A stretch of 64,000 nt of DNA, from positions 1 to 64,000 of the forward strand of contig JAENRP010000211.1 of NCBI GenBank assembly GCA_024741835.1. The letters run 5' to 3'. The DNA comes from Diplocarpon mali (Eukaryota > Ascomycota > Leotiomycetes > Helotiales > Drepanopezizaceae). The notes under the pieces are model-generated. The model was not told the DNA's origin. It saw only the letters and a program-made list of their open reading frames with translations, and searched no databases. This document shows, one piece after another, positions 10,124 through 21,781 of the stretch. A program made the translations under genes and the position numbers. Every line of letters begins with the position of its first letter. Position 1 is the first letter of the stretch.

Positions 10124-10763
10124 CACTATGAGAATAAGAAGAGATGCCGGCCGGGGGAGGGAGGAGGAGGAGGGAGAGGGGAGTTGTGCGAAGCGGTACA
10201 GAGTAGAGTGCAGCTGGTAGCACAATAGCAACTCTGTGGCAGATCCACCACTGGTGTGTTGAACGAAGGAGATGAGTCGATAGGCCTAGCAGAAGAGGCG
10301 GGAAGAAGCAGAACGAAGAGGAGATGTAGAAATTTAAATATAAAGGAGCTCTCTCATGCTGGCTGTAGGCGCAGGCGCAGGTGCAGGGACGAACAAACGA
10401 TGCGGGAGGTGCTTGGGAGTTCGTAGGGACGGTCCCTCATACCTTTACCAGGTAGGTATCTATATAGGTGCTTGAAGGACCTAGTAACAAGGTCTGCATG
10501 TGTGCAAATATATAAATATACATAGACCGGCACTCTGTCAGGGCTGCCCAGAGAGACGGTCTGGGTTCAGGTTCATTGTCGGCCGTCGACGGGATCAACA
10601 TGCGTCGCAAGGATTTGGCTATCAGGAAGCCGTCGGCAGCGGGCAATGGAAATAAGGTACAATAATAGCTACGGCGCACCACGTGGCTTCACCTGGCCCA
10701 CCCTCCTACATCAAAAAGGTTTTCTTAAAATAGGTTTCAGGTAGAGCAACGATCATGGAGCGG

Positions 10764-11083
10764 ATCGTACCTGGTATGATAATAGTTGGGAGCCATCGTC
10801 GATATCGTACCTGGCATGACAACACTTGGGAGCCATCGTAGATATTGTACCTAGCATGACAGTATTTAGGAGCTATTGTTAATATTGTACTTGGCATAAT
10901 AACAGTTGGGAGCTATCGTAGATATTGTACCTAGCATGATAGTATTTAGGAGCTATTGTTAATATCGTACCTAGCATAACAACAGTTGGGATCTATCGTA
11001 GATATTATACCTAGCATAACAGTATTTAAGAGCTATTGTTAATATCGTACCTAGCATAACAACAATTGGCAGCCATCGTAGAG
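10764..11083. repeat. 40-bp tandem satellite, 8 copies with 80-bp alternation
   Basis: Eight exact-length 40-bp units begin at 10764, 10804, 10844 and so on to 11044. The shared core is atcgtacctagcataacaac or a close variant. From the third unit onward they alternate between type A (ending agttgggagctatcgtagat) and type B (ending agtatttaggagctattgtt plus aat), so the real unit of amplification was probably an 80-bp dimer. It is AT-rich and carries no ORF. Confidence 0.92.
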
Positions 11084-12164
11084 CCACCATCACACTTGCG
11101 CGCAGCCAACTCAACGACTAGTAGCACACAGAGTCCCAAGTCCCAAGTCCCACGTGACGTGCTCTGGAGCCAAGTTCAAGTTCTCGCGAGCAGAGAACGG
11201 CGGCGGCGGCGGGACGAGGCCGAGAAAGCTGCCAACGAATGAATATGGACCCGACAATCGATTCTCCAGCATACCAGCTTCTCCTCATATCTCTTGTCTT
11301 CTTACACAATCGCCTTTGATGCGCGCGGCACACGCAGCGAGAAACCCCTCGTTCGCCCAAGACCTTTTTTGCTAGAGTCCCGACTCGCAACTATCCATCC
11401 CGCCCTGGCTGGGTCGCTGACAAATAAGCTTACATCTTGCTATTTTTCCCCCGGCCCTTGAGGACAACCAGCTCTTATATACATTTTCGCCTTTTTCCCT
11501 TCTCTCCTCCCCCTTCTCCCCCTTTTCCCCCTTCTCTTCTCCCCGCAGCGCCTGCAAGCACTCAGCTGCTCCGGGCCGGCGTGCTACATCGTACATCACA
11601 CGTCTCGGGAGCTTTCTCGACGTGCCTCACTCCCGGTGTCTTGTGAGGTGCTCCCAATTACCGCTCGCTGGCTTCGAGATTCCCGGCTTGGATGCACAAT
11701 GCTGCATGCAGCATGCCTCTTCAGTACTTGCGGAAAGGGAACGCCGCCTTCGAAATGGCCCAAGGCCACTGTGCCCGCTACCCGGACTGCGGTGTATCCA
11801 TCCTGGTGCGACTGGATGCGCTGGATTATACTCTCCAAGAGAGCTTGTTCGCCAGATCAAAGGGCACCTCGGGCCAGTTCAGCCAGCCTAGGGCGGTCTT
11901 TTGAACCAATCTCCTTTGCAATCATTTTCGCGAGATTTGCCCATTACCTTGCGAATGCCATGTTCGGGGCCTCATACATGCGCGAGTGGCACGAGATAAC
12001 TGGTCTTGACGCTCCATCATCTCGTTTTTCCTTGATCTGATCCTCACGAACCTTGCCCCCGTGTATTTGAAAAGTGGCCGGTGTAGTATGGGATTTCTCC
12101 AAGTCTCGCGAGCTTCTTCACGCTTTGGTCCACGAATTCTCTCTGCCAACACATCTATCTATCT

Positions 12165-13914
12165 ATGGTCGGGCCCGACTCCGACGCCGTGGCGCATGCC
12201 TCGGAGATACCACCAGCGGACACCAAAGTCACATTTGGATTCGGATATGAAGAGAGGAAGGGGGTGATGGTCGAGCTTCAAGATACTGAAAAACAGCGGG
12301 CCCGTGCTGGAAGCTGGATTCACTCCTCCCACGATGCTTTCTATAAGCAGAGCTTCCGCAAGTATGTAGCTGTTTTGGTAAAGTTTGGCAAATTCGTTGG
12401 ACCTGCGGGTATCATCAGCGTGGCATACATTGATCCTGACAACTTTCAAACATCCATCTCTTCTGGGGTCCAATTTAAATTTAAGCTCCTGTTCATGGTT
12501 TTGCTCTCCAATTTAATCGCAATATTCCTCCAGGTAGGTGCCAGTCAATCACTTCATCGAACCTCGAACCATGCTAAACTCGACACAAAACAGTCTTTAT
12601 CTGTCAAACTTGGCTGTGTTACCGGAATGGACCTGGCCCAGATGATCAAGGCCTACTCCCCGAAATGGCTCAACATCTTTCTCTGGTTCATCGCAGAGGC
12701 ATCAATCCTGGCCACTGATATCGGCCAAGTCATCGGTACTGCCATTGCCATCAACATTCTCATACCCAGAATACCGTTGGTAGCGGGCTGTGCCTTGTCC
12801 ATCGTGGACACCCTTTTCATTCTCTACTTCTATCGGCCCAGTGGATCGATGAGAGGCCTTCGGTACTTTGAGCTCTTTGTTGGGACATTCGTGCTGGCTA
12901 TTTTCATATGTTTCTGCATCGAGCTCTCATATATCACGAACACACCTTTCGGAAATGTCATCAAGGGGTTCCTGCCGACCAAGAATATCTTCAAGGAGGA
13001 AGGGCAAGTACTCCTGCGAGCTCAAACCCCATACTTCGAGGGCTGATTTCAAAAATTGTAGACTGTATCAGTCATGTGCCATTCTTGGAGGCACTCTCAT
13101 GCCGCACACCATATATCTGGGGACTGGACTTGGCCAGCCGCGCCTGCGCGAGTTCGATGTCAGGAACGACACGTACAGAGAAGCTCTGACCAGCTCAGAG
13201 CCAGCCGCCCTGAAACTTTACAAGCCATCTCTCTCGGCTATTCGAGCCTGTATGGGCTACTCGATTGCCGAGCTCATCATCACTCTTTTCATCGTCTCGG
13301 TCTTCGTCAACTCCGCGATTCTCATCATCGCTGCGGCGATGTTAACGGAGGAAGCGGAAGAAGCAGATCTCTGGGGAATGAGTCATCTGTTCTCGGAGAC
13401 TATTTCGCAGGCTGCTGCAACTGTCTTCGGCCTGTCGTTACTGTTCTCTGGCATCAGTGCAGGTATTGTGGCTACCATGGCGGGTCAGATGGTGTTTGAA
13501 GGAGCTTTTAGCTGGACCATCCGTCCGTTCTACCGCCGTCTGATCACCCGAACCGTTGCCCTCATCCCAGGAATCATCATTGCAGCCGCTTTGGGGCGTA
13601 AAGGTGTGACAGCCGCGCTGAACGGAGCCAATGTTGTCTTGTCCGTTGCGTTGATTTTTCTGACGTTCCCACTCATCTGGTTTACGAGCTTCAACAAATA
13701 CATGACGGTCGAAGTTGAGACTGGAGCGAGTGCCTCGACACTTGAAACTGTGCACGAGGATGATGCGGAGAGGGTCGAGCCCGCAGTCCCGAGGGTGAGC
13801 TTGGCGAATAACTGGCCAACACTGTTTGTGGGATGGGTTATCTGGGTCATGATTGCATGCATGAACATTGCCACGTTGACGTTACTTGGGCTCGGCATTG
13901 TGGACGCCGACTAG
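12165..13914 (+). CDS. NRAMP-family divalent metal transporter
   Basis: Predicted 543 aa from three exons: 12165-12533, 12594-13003 and 13062-13914. Intron 1 is 60 nt, in frame and stop-free; intron 2 (58 nt) is GC-AG (gg|GCAAGT), and only that junction gives the family sequence EEG-LYQSCAILGG. NRAMP proteins co-transport Mn2+/Fe2+ with H+. The helix-1 metal motif is DPDN (residues 90-93) instead of the usual DPGN; the ligand Asp90 and Asn93 are kept, as is the helix-6 Met273 of TLMPH. About eleven hydrophobic helices are visible. A cytosolic N-terminus of about 65 residues and an acidic insert (about residues 480-510) are also present. It is a Smf-like transporter, perhaps a diverged paralogue. 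Confidence 0.88.
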
Positions 13915-16403
13915 GTGCGATATTTGCCAAAGAGACCTGATCACTCATGATTATGGGTGCCGCCACGAGGTTATGAAGTTTTATAGCGCAGGGCATTTTG
14001 ACGGCGATTACAATCCATGTCTTCATAAATCCTAATACGATCCAACAGCACATAGTATCGCTGTTTGTGCTCTGGTTTTACCTGTAAGCGACTTGGAATT
14101 CTTAGCTCAAGGTACCCTGTACCTCTCTCATCAAAACTGCTGAGATGGGAAGATGGATACTGTCCAGGCACGGAACATCCTATCCGCTCTGTATCTTCGA
14201 GAATCCAACTTGGCTCTTGCCTCAGTTCAGTAAGCGGAATCCGTGCTGCTGCTCTCCCCTTCGGCACAAGGATACCTATTCGTGCTCTGCAGCTTCTCTA
14301 TGAGCATATATTCCTGCGTCTGGGATCAGTGCGAGTCCTTTCTCAAGGTATTGGTATGTCGCTGCTAGTCAGGGGAGTCGAGAGATTTCATCGTCGCCTG
14401 CGATGGGTTTCTTGACTGCGTGTTGACTTTGTCGCCTGCTCCTTTCTTTACCTCATCAGATGAACATCTACTCATGACTATGAATTGCCCCTTTCTTTAC
14501 CTCATTAGATGAACATCTACTCATGACCATGGATTGCCCCTTTCTTTACCTCATCAGATGAACATCTACTCATGATCATGAATTTCGAGGAATCAAAGGC
14601 TCGGCTCCAGGCAAAGTGCTGATATGCGTGGTTGGTCATTTTACTGCAGCTCGGATTTCAGGCAATTCAGGTAATGCAAGTAGGGAAGCCGCCACAAGTT
14701 AACGCTCCGATGCTACTAGGGCATCCTGCTCGAAAATGCTTGGGGAGTCAACAACAAACATTTCTCTGCTCGCGATCGGGGCCGGAGGTACCTATCTCTT
14801 GTACCTCCATGCCCTCGAAGCCGCGCTTCGAATATGCTTTGTATACGTACCACGCGGAGGATCAATAGAGAACAGGAGTGCGTGGGCAGTCGAGAGCGAA
14901 CCGCTCTCCTCTGGATGGCTCCTTCGAAAAGTGCCTGGCAGTGGCAGAGGTCCGGCCACGACTTTTGAAGGATCAAGTAGTTCCTCCAACACGTGGACAA
15001 GGCGGAGCGGAGAAGCGAGGTACAGCCAGGAGAGAGGGTGGAGAGATCCGGGTCCGTTCATGGAGCTCAAGAGTGAAGAGAATCCCAGCAACTGACCCGG
15101 ACAATAGGGGCTCGGACTGGCGATGGGTTGTGCACATGATCGGAACTCATGTAGGTGACATGAGGCCACAAGGCACGCACACACGTACTGCACACCGCAA
15201 TAACCCACCCACGCTGCTTTTGCGTGTTTTAGAAATACAAGGCCGTGTGAAAACTGTCGGCAGTATAATGAAGTATTACCCAATCACAAGACGTGAACCA
15301 ACTAGCGAGTCCCTTTTCACACCCACGATGTCGCTCTACATATATACCGGCTAGATAGCATTAAGTACTATGCTTATATAATGACGATATCTTCAGCTTG
15401 TTAAGGGAGCCTCGCTTACTTAGTAAAGGGGCATAGATGCTTGAAAACACAAGGGACGTTAAGTGCAGCCAGGGATGCCTCGTGGCCCCATGCCATTCAT
15501 TCTACTATGCAATCGATTCCGATTGTTCGGCTGACTGAGGGTGACGGAAGCTCAATCGGCCTTCCAAATCTTGACGCAATATCGGATTTCAATCGTCCAT
15601 CTCTTTCTCGGCGCACCAGAGATGCCACAAATCTGCCGAAAGACGACGCCTTGGCTGATATCGCGGTGATCGGAGAATACATACTGATATAGCGTGAGAA
15701 TTCCGATACCCGACGGGATGGATATTCTTGCTGCACTGTGATACTGGACGACCGGAGAAGAGGCACGTCGCTCCGGCAGGTCCGAAAGCTTGGTTCCAAG
15801 CCATGGGTGATCCTCAAGCCGGGATATCCTGGCAAAGAGTTATAATTGCTCAAAGCAGGATTTCTGCCTTCTCATTGTATATACATCCATGCTATTGACG
15901 TTGATCGTCAAGCTAACATTAAGCTTGATAGGTTTCTCGACATGACAAAAGCAGGGGTCCATCGGCACAGTTGTGTCCTCGCGTTGTTCAGTTGGCGGTA
16001 AATATGAGCACGTTCATCAGAGAGCTTATGAAGAATAAAACAAATAATAACGAGGATCCTGTAAAGCTCGGTTAATAAGGCTCGATCAGTTATGGCTGAA
16101 GATACGCGATACCCTTGCCCGGAGGATCCTTGCGTGACAAGGTTCTACGTATTGCAACCTGCTAAGGAGCTCGATCAACTCGTTCAGGCCCTTGGCCGGG
16201 GACGGCCCCAGCACGTCACGAACAGGAACCGAGAGAGGAGAAGTCGAGGATTAGTCGACGTAAATAAATGTATTTGGAGAATCGGTCTAGCTGCTGTTTT
16301 TACCCTTTTATATAGAGCTAGTGGAATGCCGCAGAGTATATTGCTCGATTGTGCGGCCCCTCGTGTTTCTGGATGATACTCAACTCGGATTTCAAGGTCC
16401 AAG
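13915..16403. other. Large intergenic region
   Basis: About 2.5 kb without a recognisable gene. It contains the 49-bp repeat at 14441-14587. The longest frames (for example 15497-15853 minus) lack motifs and family resemblance. Confidence 0.5.
14441..14587. repeat. 49-bp tandem repeat x3
   Basis: Three copies begin at 14441, 14490 and 14539 with only a few substitutions. Each contains the small inverted repeat agatg-aa-catct. There is no coding sense. Confidence 0.9.
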
Positions 16404-18443
16404 ATGCGTTTCTCGCCTCTTGTTGCTGTCCTGTCCGGGGCCGCTGGCCTGGCTTCTGCCACTGGGTATTCTGGCCCAAGTCCGAAGCATGATGGAGGCG
16501 CCGACAAGCCTCGCAAGCTTCACCTGAGGGACACTCAGATGCACCAGCAACAAAACCCCTCCCAGTATCTGACAAATGCGACGGCCAGTAAGTGCCACGG
16601 AGCTCTAACATGAGCAATGGACGGGGTCGCTAATCGTGCTTCCAGAGTACGTTGTGAATGGGACCGCTATCCCTGAGGTGGACTTCGATATTGGAGAATC
16701 ATACGCTGGTTTGATGCCAATCTCAAGCAATAAGAACGAGAGCAGGCAGCTGTACTTTTGGTTCTTTCCCTCGGATAACCCTGAAGCTCAAGAGGAAATT
16801 TTGATATGGTTGGGCGGTGGTCCTTCATGCTCAGCACTCGAAGGGCTTCTGCAAGATAATGGCCCGTTTATCTGGCGACCCGTACGCACTTCCCGTCTAT
16901 CATCTCTAGAGATCCAAGATCTCAAGAGAGATCTAATCAACAGATGTTGCAAAAGAGAGTGCTAAGTGTTTCTTTACAGGGAACCTACAAGCCAATTCGG
17001 AACATGTTTAGCTGGACCAACCTTACGAACGTTGTCTACGTGGAGCAACCTGTGGGAACGGGGTTTTCTCAAGGAATTCCCAACGCCACCAATGCAACCA
17101 TGCTTGCAGAGCAGTTCTTGGGTTTTTGGAAAAGCTTTGTGCAAACATTCGCCATGCAAGGGCGGAGAGTTTATATCGCTGGTGAAAGCTACGCAGGATT
17201 CTACAGTAAGTTTGTTGTCTGAGCTCGCTTGTTTCTTGACTTCATATCTGCACTTCACTTAAAGAGACATCCGTACTGACTCCGGGCAGTCCCACACATT
17301 GCAGATGCCATGTTCAATAAGGAAGATAAGGAATATTTCAATCTCGATTCAACCATGCTCTACGATCCTATGACAGCATCTGGCCAGACCCACCATCAAA
17401 TCCCCGCGCTGCGGTTTGTCGAATACTGGAAGGGTCTTCACCCCTTTACCGAGAAAGAGTGGGATTATCTTCGCAATGTGGACGATTCCTGCGGCTACAC
17501 AGCCTACATGGATAAATATCTCACGTTTCCTCCGCCAGGTCCGTTCCCAGTCGAGATTCCCGGAGCCGGCGAGGACGGACTCGTAGAAGACGACTGCAAT
17601 ATCTTCAATGCTGTTCGAACGGGCATGTTCGGGCAAAACCCGTTCTGGGAGACCATCAAAATTACGAGCAGCGTGAGTTTGATCCCGCACCGGCATCCAC
17701 AGTCGCTCGAGAGCCGAGCTTCTCGTGTGTTTTTTTTTTTGGGAATCAAATCTCGCAATACCTCAGCAAGCACGTACTAATTTGGTGAACAGTTCCCTCC
17801 CCTCTGGGACGTCCTTGGGAACCAGCGCGTTGACCCTAGTGTGCCTGAAGGCCATACGATCTACTTTGCCAGACCGGATGTGCAAGCAGCCATCAATGCT
17901 CCCATTGGAGACTGGGAAGTGTGTGCGGATAGCGACGAGGAACAATGGGACGACAACTCGTCATTGGATGTGCTTCCTAGTGTCATTGAGCGCAGCAACC
18001 GTACCATGATTGTACAAGGAGTAAGTCCCGACAGCCAGATCCCCAGCACATAGCTAACCATCCCAAGGCTCTTGATCTACTCTACAGCACGAACGGCTCG
18101 CTTCTCGTGATCCAGAACTTGACCTGGGACGGCGCTCAAGGCTTCACCGAGAAGCCCTCCGACCCCTTCCGAGTGCCTCTCTTCAACGCCGAGTCGTGGG
18201 ATTACCTGGCACCGTTTGGAATCGTGGGCACGACCCACACCGAGCGCGGGCTCACGTGGGTGAGCGTGAACTCCGCCGGCCTCAGTAAGTGACCCCGCAC
18301 GCCGCGAGTCCCGGGAAGATATCTGACGGCGCCCAGGGATCGCACAGCATGCCCCGTCCGCGGCGTACAGACAGGTGGAGTTCTTGATTGGGAGACAGAA
18401 CTCGCTCTCGGCTGATACCAGGTTCTCTACCTGGAGCTATTGA
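16404..18443 (+). CDS. Serine carboxypeptidase-like (S10) secreted protein, catalytic His missing
   Basis: Predicted 526 aa from seven exons: 16404-16587, 16646-16881, 16980-17205, 17290-17672, 17793-18020, 18068-18284 and 18337-18443. A signal peptide ([19 protein letters not shown]) directs secretion. The fold matches fungal carboxypeptidase S1 homologues: [13 protein letters not shown], the nucleophile motif GESYAG (Ser about 210), and [11 protein letters not shown] with the Asp at about 422. Two active-site elements are degenerate. The expected WLNGGPGCSS is [10 protein letters not shown] (116-125), and the expected SAGHMVPQ is SAGL-RIAQ, so the catalytic His is Leu491, a CAC-to-CTC type change. 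All splice sites and the frame are intact. It is probably an inactive pseudo-enzyme or a gene in early decay; a binding role is possible but unproven. Confidence 0.85.
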
Positions 18444-19025
18444 GCTTGCAGCTACGGGGAATAGCGCGGCGCCATGGGCGGGAGAGGGGAATGTGTCTGG
18501 GTTGGAACATGGGAAATTGCATGTTTTGCAACTCTTACCAAAGACTCGCAGTAATCATTCCTCGAATCCTACCTCGTCCACGTGTCTCGGGAGGTGACCA
18601 CTGGTCACTCATCATCAAAGATGAGGCCCTACATGGTATGAATGTAAGAAACGTGATTCTCAAAGGCGAGCCCCCGGGCACAGGATAACATGAGAGAGAA
18701 TGATACCAATGTAGGTCCGTTGTCACACTGCTGGTCGACAGACCAGTCAACTTGAATTCCGTGCTATATGAAGGGTCCGGTATACCATTGACAAAGATAG
18801 AATACAGTAAAAGCATTGACCCATATTGGATCAGGCAGTATACATTGGAGAGCGGACTAGTGAACGAAAAACGCCTGAATACCTGCCCCAGACTCCTCGC
18901 TCCCAGACGTGCTTTTGTACAACAGCGACATGCACAGATGCCATCCGCGAGCACCCCCCGATACCAGTCTCCACTTCGTGTCGAGTGGTATGCACCACAG
19001 TATCGTATCGCCCTCAAGCTTTCTT
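18444..19025. other. Convergent intergenic stretch
   Basis: No gene features seen between the carboxypeptidase-like gene and the PRELI-domain gene. Confidence 0.6.
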
Positions 19026-19760
19026 TCAAGCGCCCTCCTTGGTAAGACCCATCCTCTCCCTATCCTTTCTCATCCCATCAAGGACGGCTACCAACCCACC
19101 GTTCCTCAATCTCTCCAGCACAACATTCATACCCTCCTTGCTCTTACCTAGCTGGTTCTCGGTCTTGCGGCTCGCAATCGCCTCGATACTCCGCTGGATC
19201 CCACTCGTGCTCCAGCTTGCCAAGAAACCTTTCTTCGGCTCCTCCACCTCGTCACTCGACGCTGCCTCCCCTTTCCTCGTCGCCCTAGCCCTCAATCTAT
19301 CTCCAAGCCTGCTCCGGAACATGACAGTAGTAACCACGCCCGTAGTCCCAGCCCCGACGCTAAAATCATCGCCTTCGTCCATAGGCACGTGTCGTTTGTA
19401 CTCCTGCTTCTCCACCACACTCAATATACCCGTCCAATCCAGGTTCTTGCTCTCGGTCCTCATCCATCCTTCCTTCACGTCGATCGTGCTCGTCTCGAGG
19501 ATGTAGCTCTCTGATCGCCCGCCACTGATGTTGCCGAGTACCGACTGCGGCAGCAATTTCATGACCGCAGACGGCAGCCTCGAGGATTTCCGATGAACGC
19601 GGAGAGTGTGCAGACGGCCCGCCGCGTCGACACTGCGAGAAATGACATCGGTGGAGAGGACGTGAGTGCTGTAGGGGTTTGGGTATCGCAGGAAGTAGGC
19701 GAGGGTCACGGCGGGAAAAGAGTAATCGTATGAATAGGCGGATTCGTAGAACTTGACCAT
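19026..19760 (-). CDS. PRELI/MSF1-family mitochondrial lipid-transfer protein (Ups-like)
   Basis: Single-exon 244-aa protein. The PRELI/MSF1 domain fills residues 1-170 and includes the family phrases YFLRYPNPYSTHVLSTDVIS, RSESYILETSTIDVKEGWM and ESKNLDWTGILSVVEKQEY. The rest is a Lys/Arg/Glu-rich helical tail. Ups1/Ups2 proteins pair with Mdm35 in the mitochondrial intermembrane space and carry phosphatidic acid or phosphatidylserine between membranes for cardiolipin and PE synthesis. The YPNPYS motif and ILSVVEKQ favour the Ups1 branch, though paralogue assignment is not certain. It is divergent from the tryptophanyl-tRNA synthetase gene, with 447 bp between the starts. Confidence 0.88.
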   Translation of the reverse strand: MVKFYESAYSYDYSFPAVTLAYFLRYPNPYSTHVLSTDVISRSVDAAGRLHTLRVHRKSSRLPSAVMKLLPQSVLGNISGGRSESYILETSTIDVKEGWMRTESKNLDWTGILSVVEKQEYKRHVPMDEGDDFSVGAGTTGVVTTVMFRSRLGDRLRARATRKGEAASSDEVEEPKKGFLASWSTSGIQRSIEAIASRKTENQLGKSKEGMNVVLERLRNGGLVAVLDGMRKDRERMGLTKEGA

Positions 19761-20207
19761 TATGCTGTGTGTTTGTGGGGGTTTGGCATTTGCGGTAGCG
19801 TTTTTATAAGGGCAATTGTTTGTGAAGAGGAGGGAGGTGGTGGATGCGGGCTTGAGCTTTGACCGTCTGGATTTGCTCGGCTGATGGATCCCCTCCCTTG
19901 TTCGGCTTTGGAGCTAATCTTGATTGGATTGAAATCTGGGGTAAGATGGCGGATTTGTGTAGAGACACGAGATAATGTATTCAAGTCGATTTGACTCAGT
20001 ATATAGATGATTGGGATGTAGTATAACTTTCTTGCAACCTTTGCATCAGGGCTAAGCTACCTATTGATTCAAAGTCGAATGTTGTGGAGTGACCATCAAA
20101 GTCAAGCCACTTTGGAGTCACTCACCGACCGCCCATCTACCCCTCGCCAAAATTATTCTGCCAAATATCCCACTTGTGGCCACTCCAGATACAACAATAT
20201 TCTAACG
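19761..20207. promoter_or_regulatory. Divergent promoter region
   Basis: 447 bp between the start codons of the PRELI-domain gene (minus) and tryptophanyl-tRNA synthetase (plus). No specific factor site stands out. Confidence 0.4.
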
Positions 20208-21781
20208 ATGGCCGACCCAGAACCCACTGTTCAAGCCGCATTGACTGCAGGTGCGCCGACAACGACGACGAAACAAAGTGTTGATCCCTGGAATGTGGCC
20301 GGAGAAATCGGCGAGGACGGAATCGCCAAAGCCATCAACTACCTGACTCTGATCGATGAGTTTGGGACTAAGAAAATTCTGGAGGAGGATCTGGCTAGAT
20401 TCGAGAAGGTGACCGGACACAAGCCTCATAGGTTTATGCGGAGAGGCATTGTATTCAGCCATCGGGATTTGAATCTGATACTGGATCGACATGAGAGGGG
20501 AGAGCCGTTCTTCTTGTACACAGGCCGTGGACCCAGTAGTGATAGCATGCACATTGGGCATACTGTTCCCTTTGACTTTACCAAGTGAGTCCTGAATCAT
20601 ATACTGCAATCTCTTTCGTGTATGGTTATGTCGTGTCTTGCAATTCTGCTAACGACTGACTCTTAGGTGGTTGCAAGATGTCTTCGATGTACCCCTCATT
20701 ATCATGATGACCGACGATGAAAAGTACCTATTCTCCGAAAAACGTTCGATAGACGATGTTCAGAAGTATACGAAAGGCAACGCAAAAGATATTATTGCAG
20801 TAGGCTTTGATCCTAAGAAGACGTTCATGTTCAGCGACTACGAGTATATGGGCGGAGCATTTTACCGGAATGTCACTCGGATCGCGAAGCACGTTACTCT
20901 GAACGTCGCCAGAGCAGTCTTTGGTTTCGATGGAAGGTGATCAAGTTCAACTTTGCCTTCGGAGCTCAATTGTTGACTTTCTCAGCTCGAATATTGGCAA
21001 GATACATTTCGGAGCCATACAAGGTGCAACCTCTTTCGCATCATCCTTTCCCCATATCTTCGGCACCGACGAATCTATCACCACGCAGATTCCTTCCCTA
21101 ATCCCTTGCGCCATCGACCAAGATCCATATTTCCGTATGACTCGCGATGTCTCTGCTCGATTGCACTTTGCCAAGCCAGCCCTCATCCATTCGCGGTTCC
21201 TCGATGCTCTTCAAGGCCCTGGGTCCAAGATGAGTGCTTCTGTAGACACATCTGCAATATTCATGGCGGATGAGCCTAATAAGATCAAGAACAAAATCAA
21301 CAGATATGCATTCAGTGGTGGACAGGTTTCTGAGGCAGAGCAGCGGGAGCTAGGTGGAGATTGCGACAAGGATGTTTCGTTCCAGTATTTGATGTTTTTC
21401 CTCGAAGACGACGAAGAGCTTGAGCAGATCCGAAAAGACTACTCCAGTGGGAAGATGCTGACCGGGGAGCTCAAGGCTCGGTGCATTAAGGAGCTACAAA
21501 TCTACACGAAGGGGTTTCAAGAGCGGAGAGCGGCGGTCAGTGATGAGGTTGTGGCAGATTTCTTCCGCTTGAAGAAGCTAGAGTGGACGGGAAATCCTAA
21601 TCCGAATTCCGTGGCTATGCAAAGCGGTGACACCCCTACTGTGGGAGCAGTTGCTGGAGTGCCGGTGGCATTGACAAAAAACCAGGAGAAGAAGCTGGCG
21701 AAAGAGAAGCAAATCGCTGCGAAAAAAGCCGAGAAGGAAGCGGAAAAGGCTGCGAAGGCGTCAGCATCAGCCGGTGCATGA
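20208..21781 (+). CDS. WRS1: Tryptophanyl-tRNA synthetase, cytoplasmic
   Basis: Predicted 480 aa from three exons: 20208-20584, 20667-20936 and 20986-21781. It charges tRNA-Trp with tryptophan. Class I synthetase signatures are present: the HIGH-type motif GPSSDSMHIGH at about residues 107-117 and the KMSKS-type motif GSKMSAS in exon 3. The splice junctions rebuild FTK-WLQDVFDVPLI and FGFDG-SSNIGKIHFGAIQ, both typical of eukaryotic cytoplasmic TrpRS. There is no mitochondrial presequence. The C-terminus ends in an Ala/Lys-rich helical tail after residue 440. The length fits the fungal enzyme. Confidence 0.95.

Larger units (their letters stand above)
10042..12164. other. Large divergent intergenic region with satellite
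   Basis: About 2.1 kb between the exchanger and the NRAMP gene. It holds an 8-bp G-rich repeat (10081-10123), a 40-bp satellite and a pyrimidine-rich run (about 11490-11545). ORFs at 11150-12060 show no domain or consistent codon pattern. Confidence 0.55.

Noticed and set aside
10764..11083. CRISPR-like array
   Set aside because: Units are contiguous 40-bp tandem repeats without unique spacers, in a eukaryotic genome.
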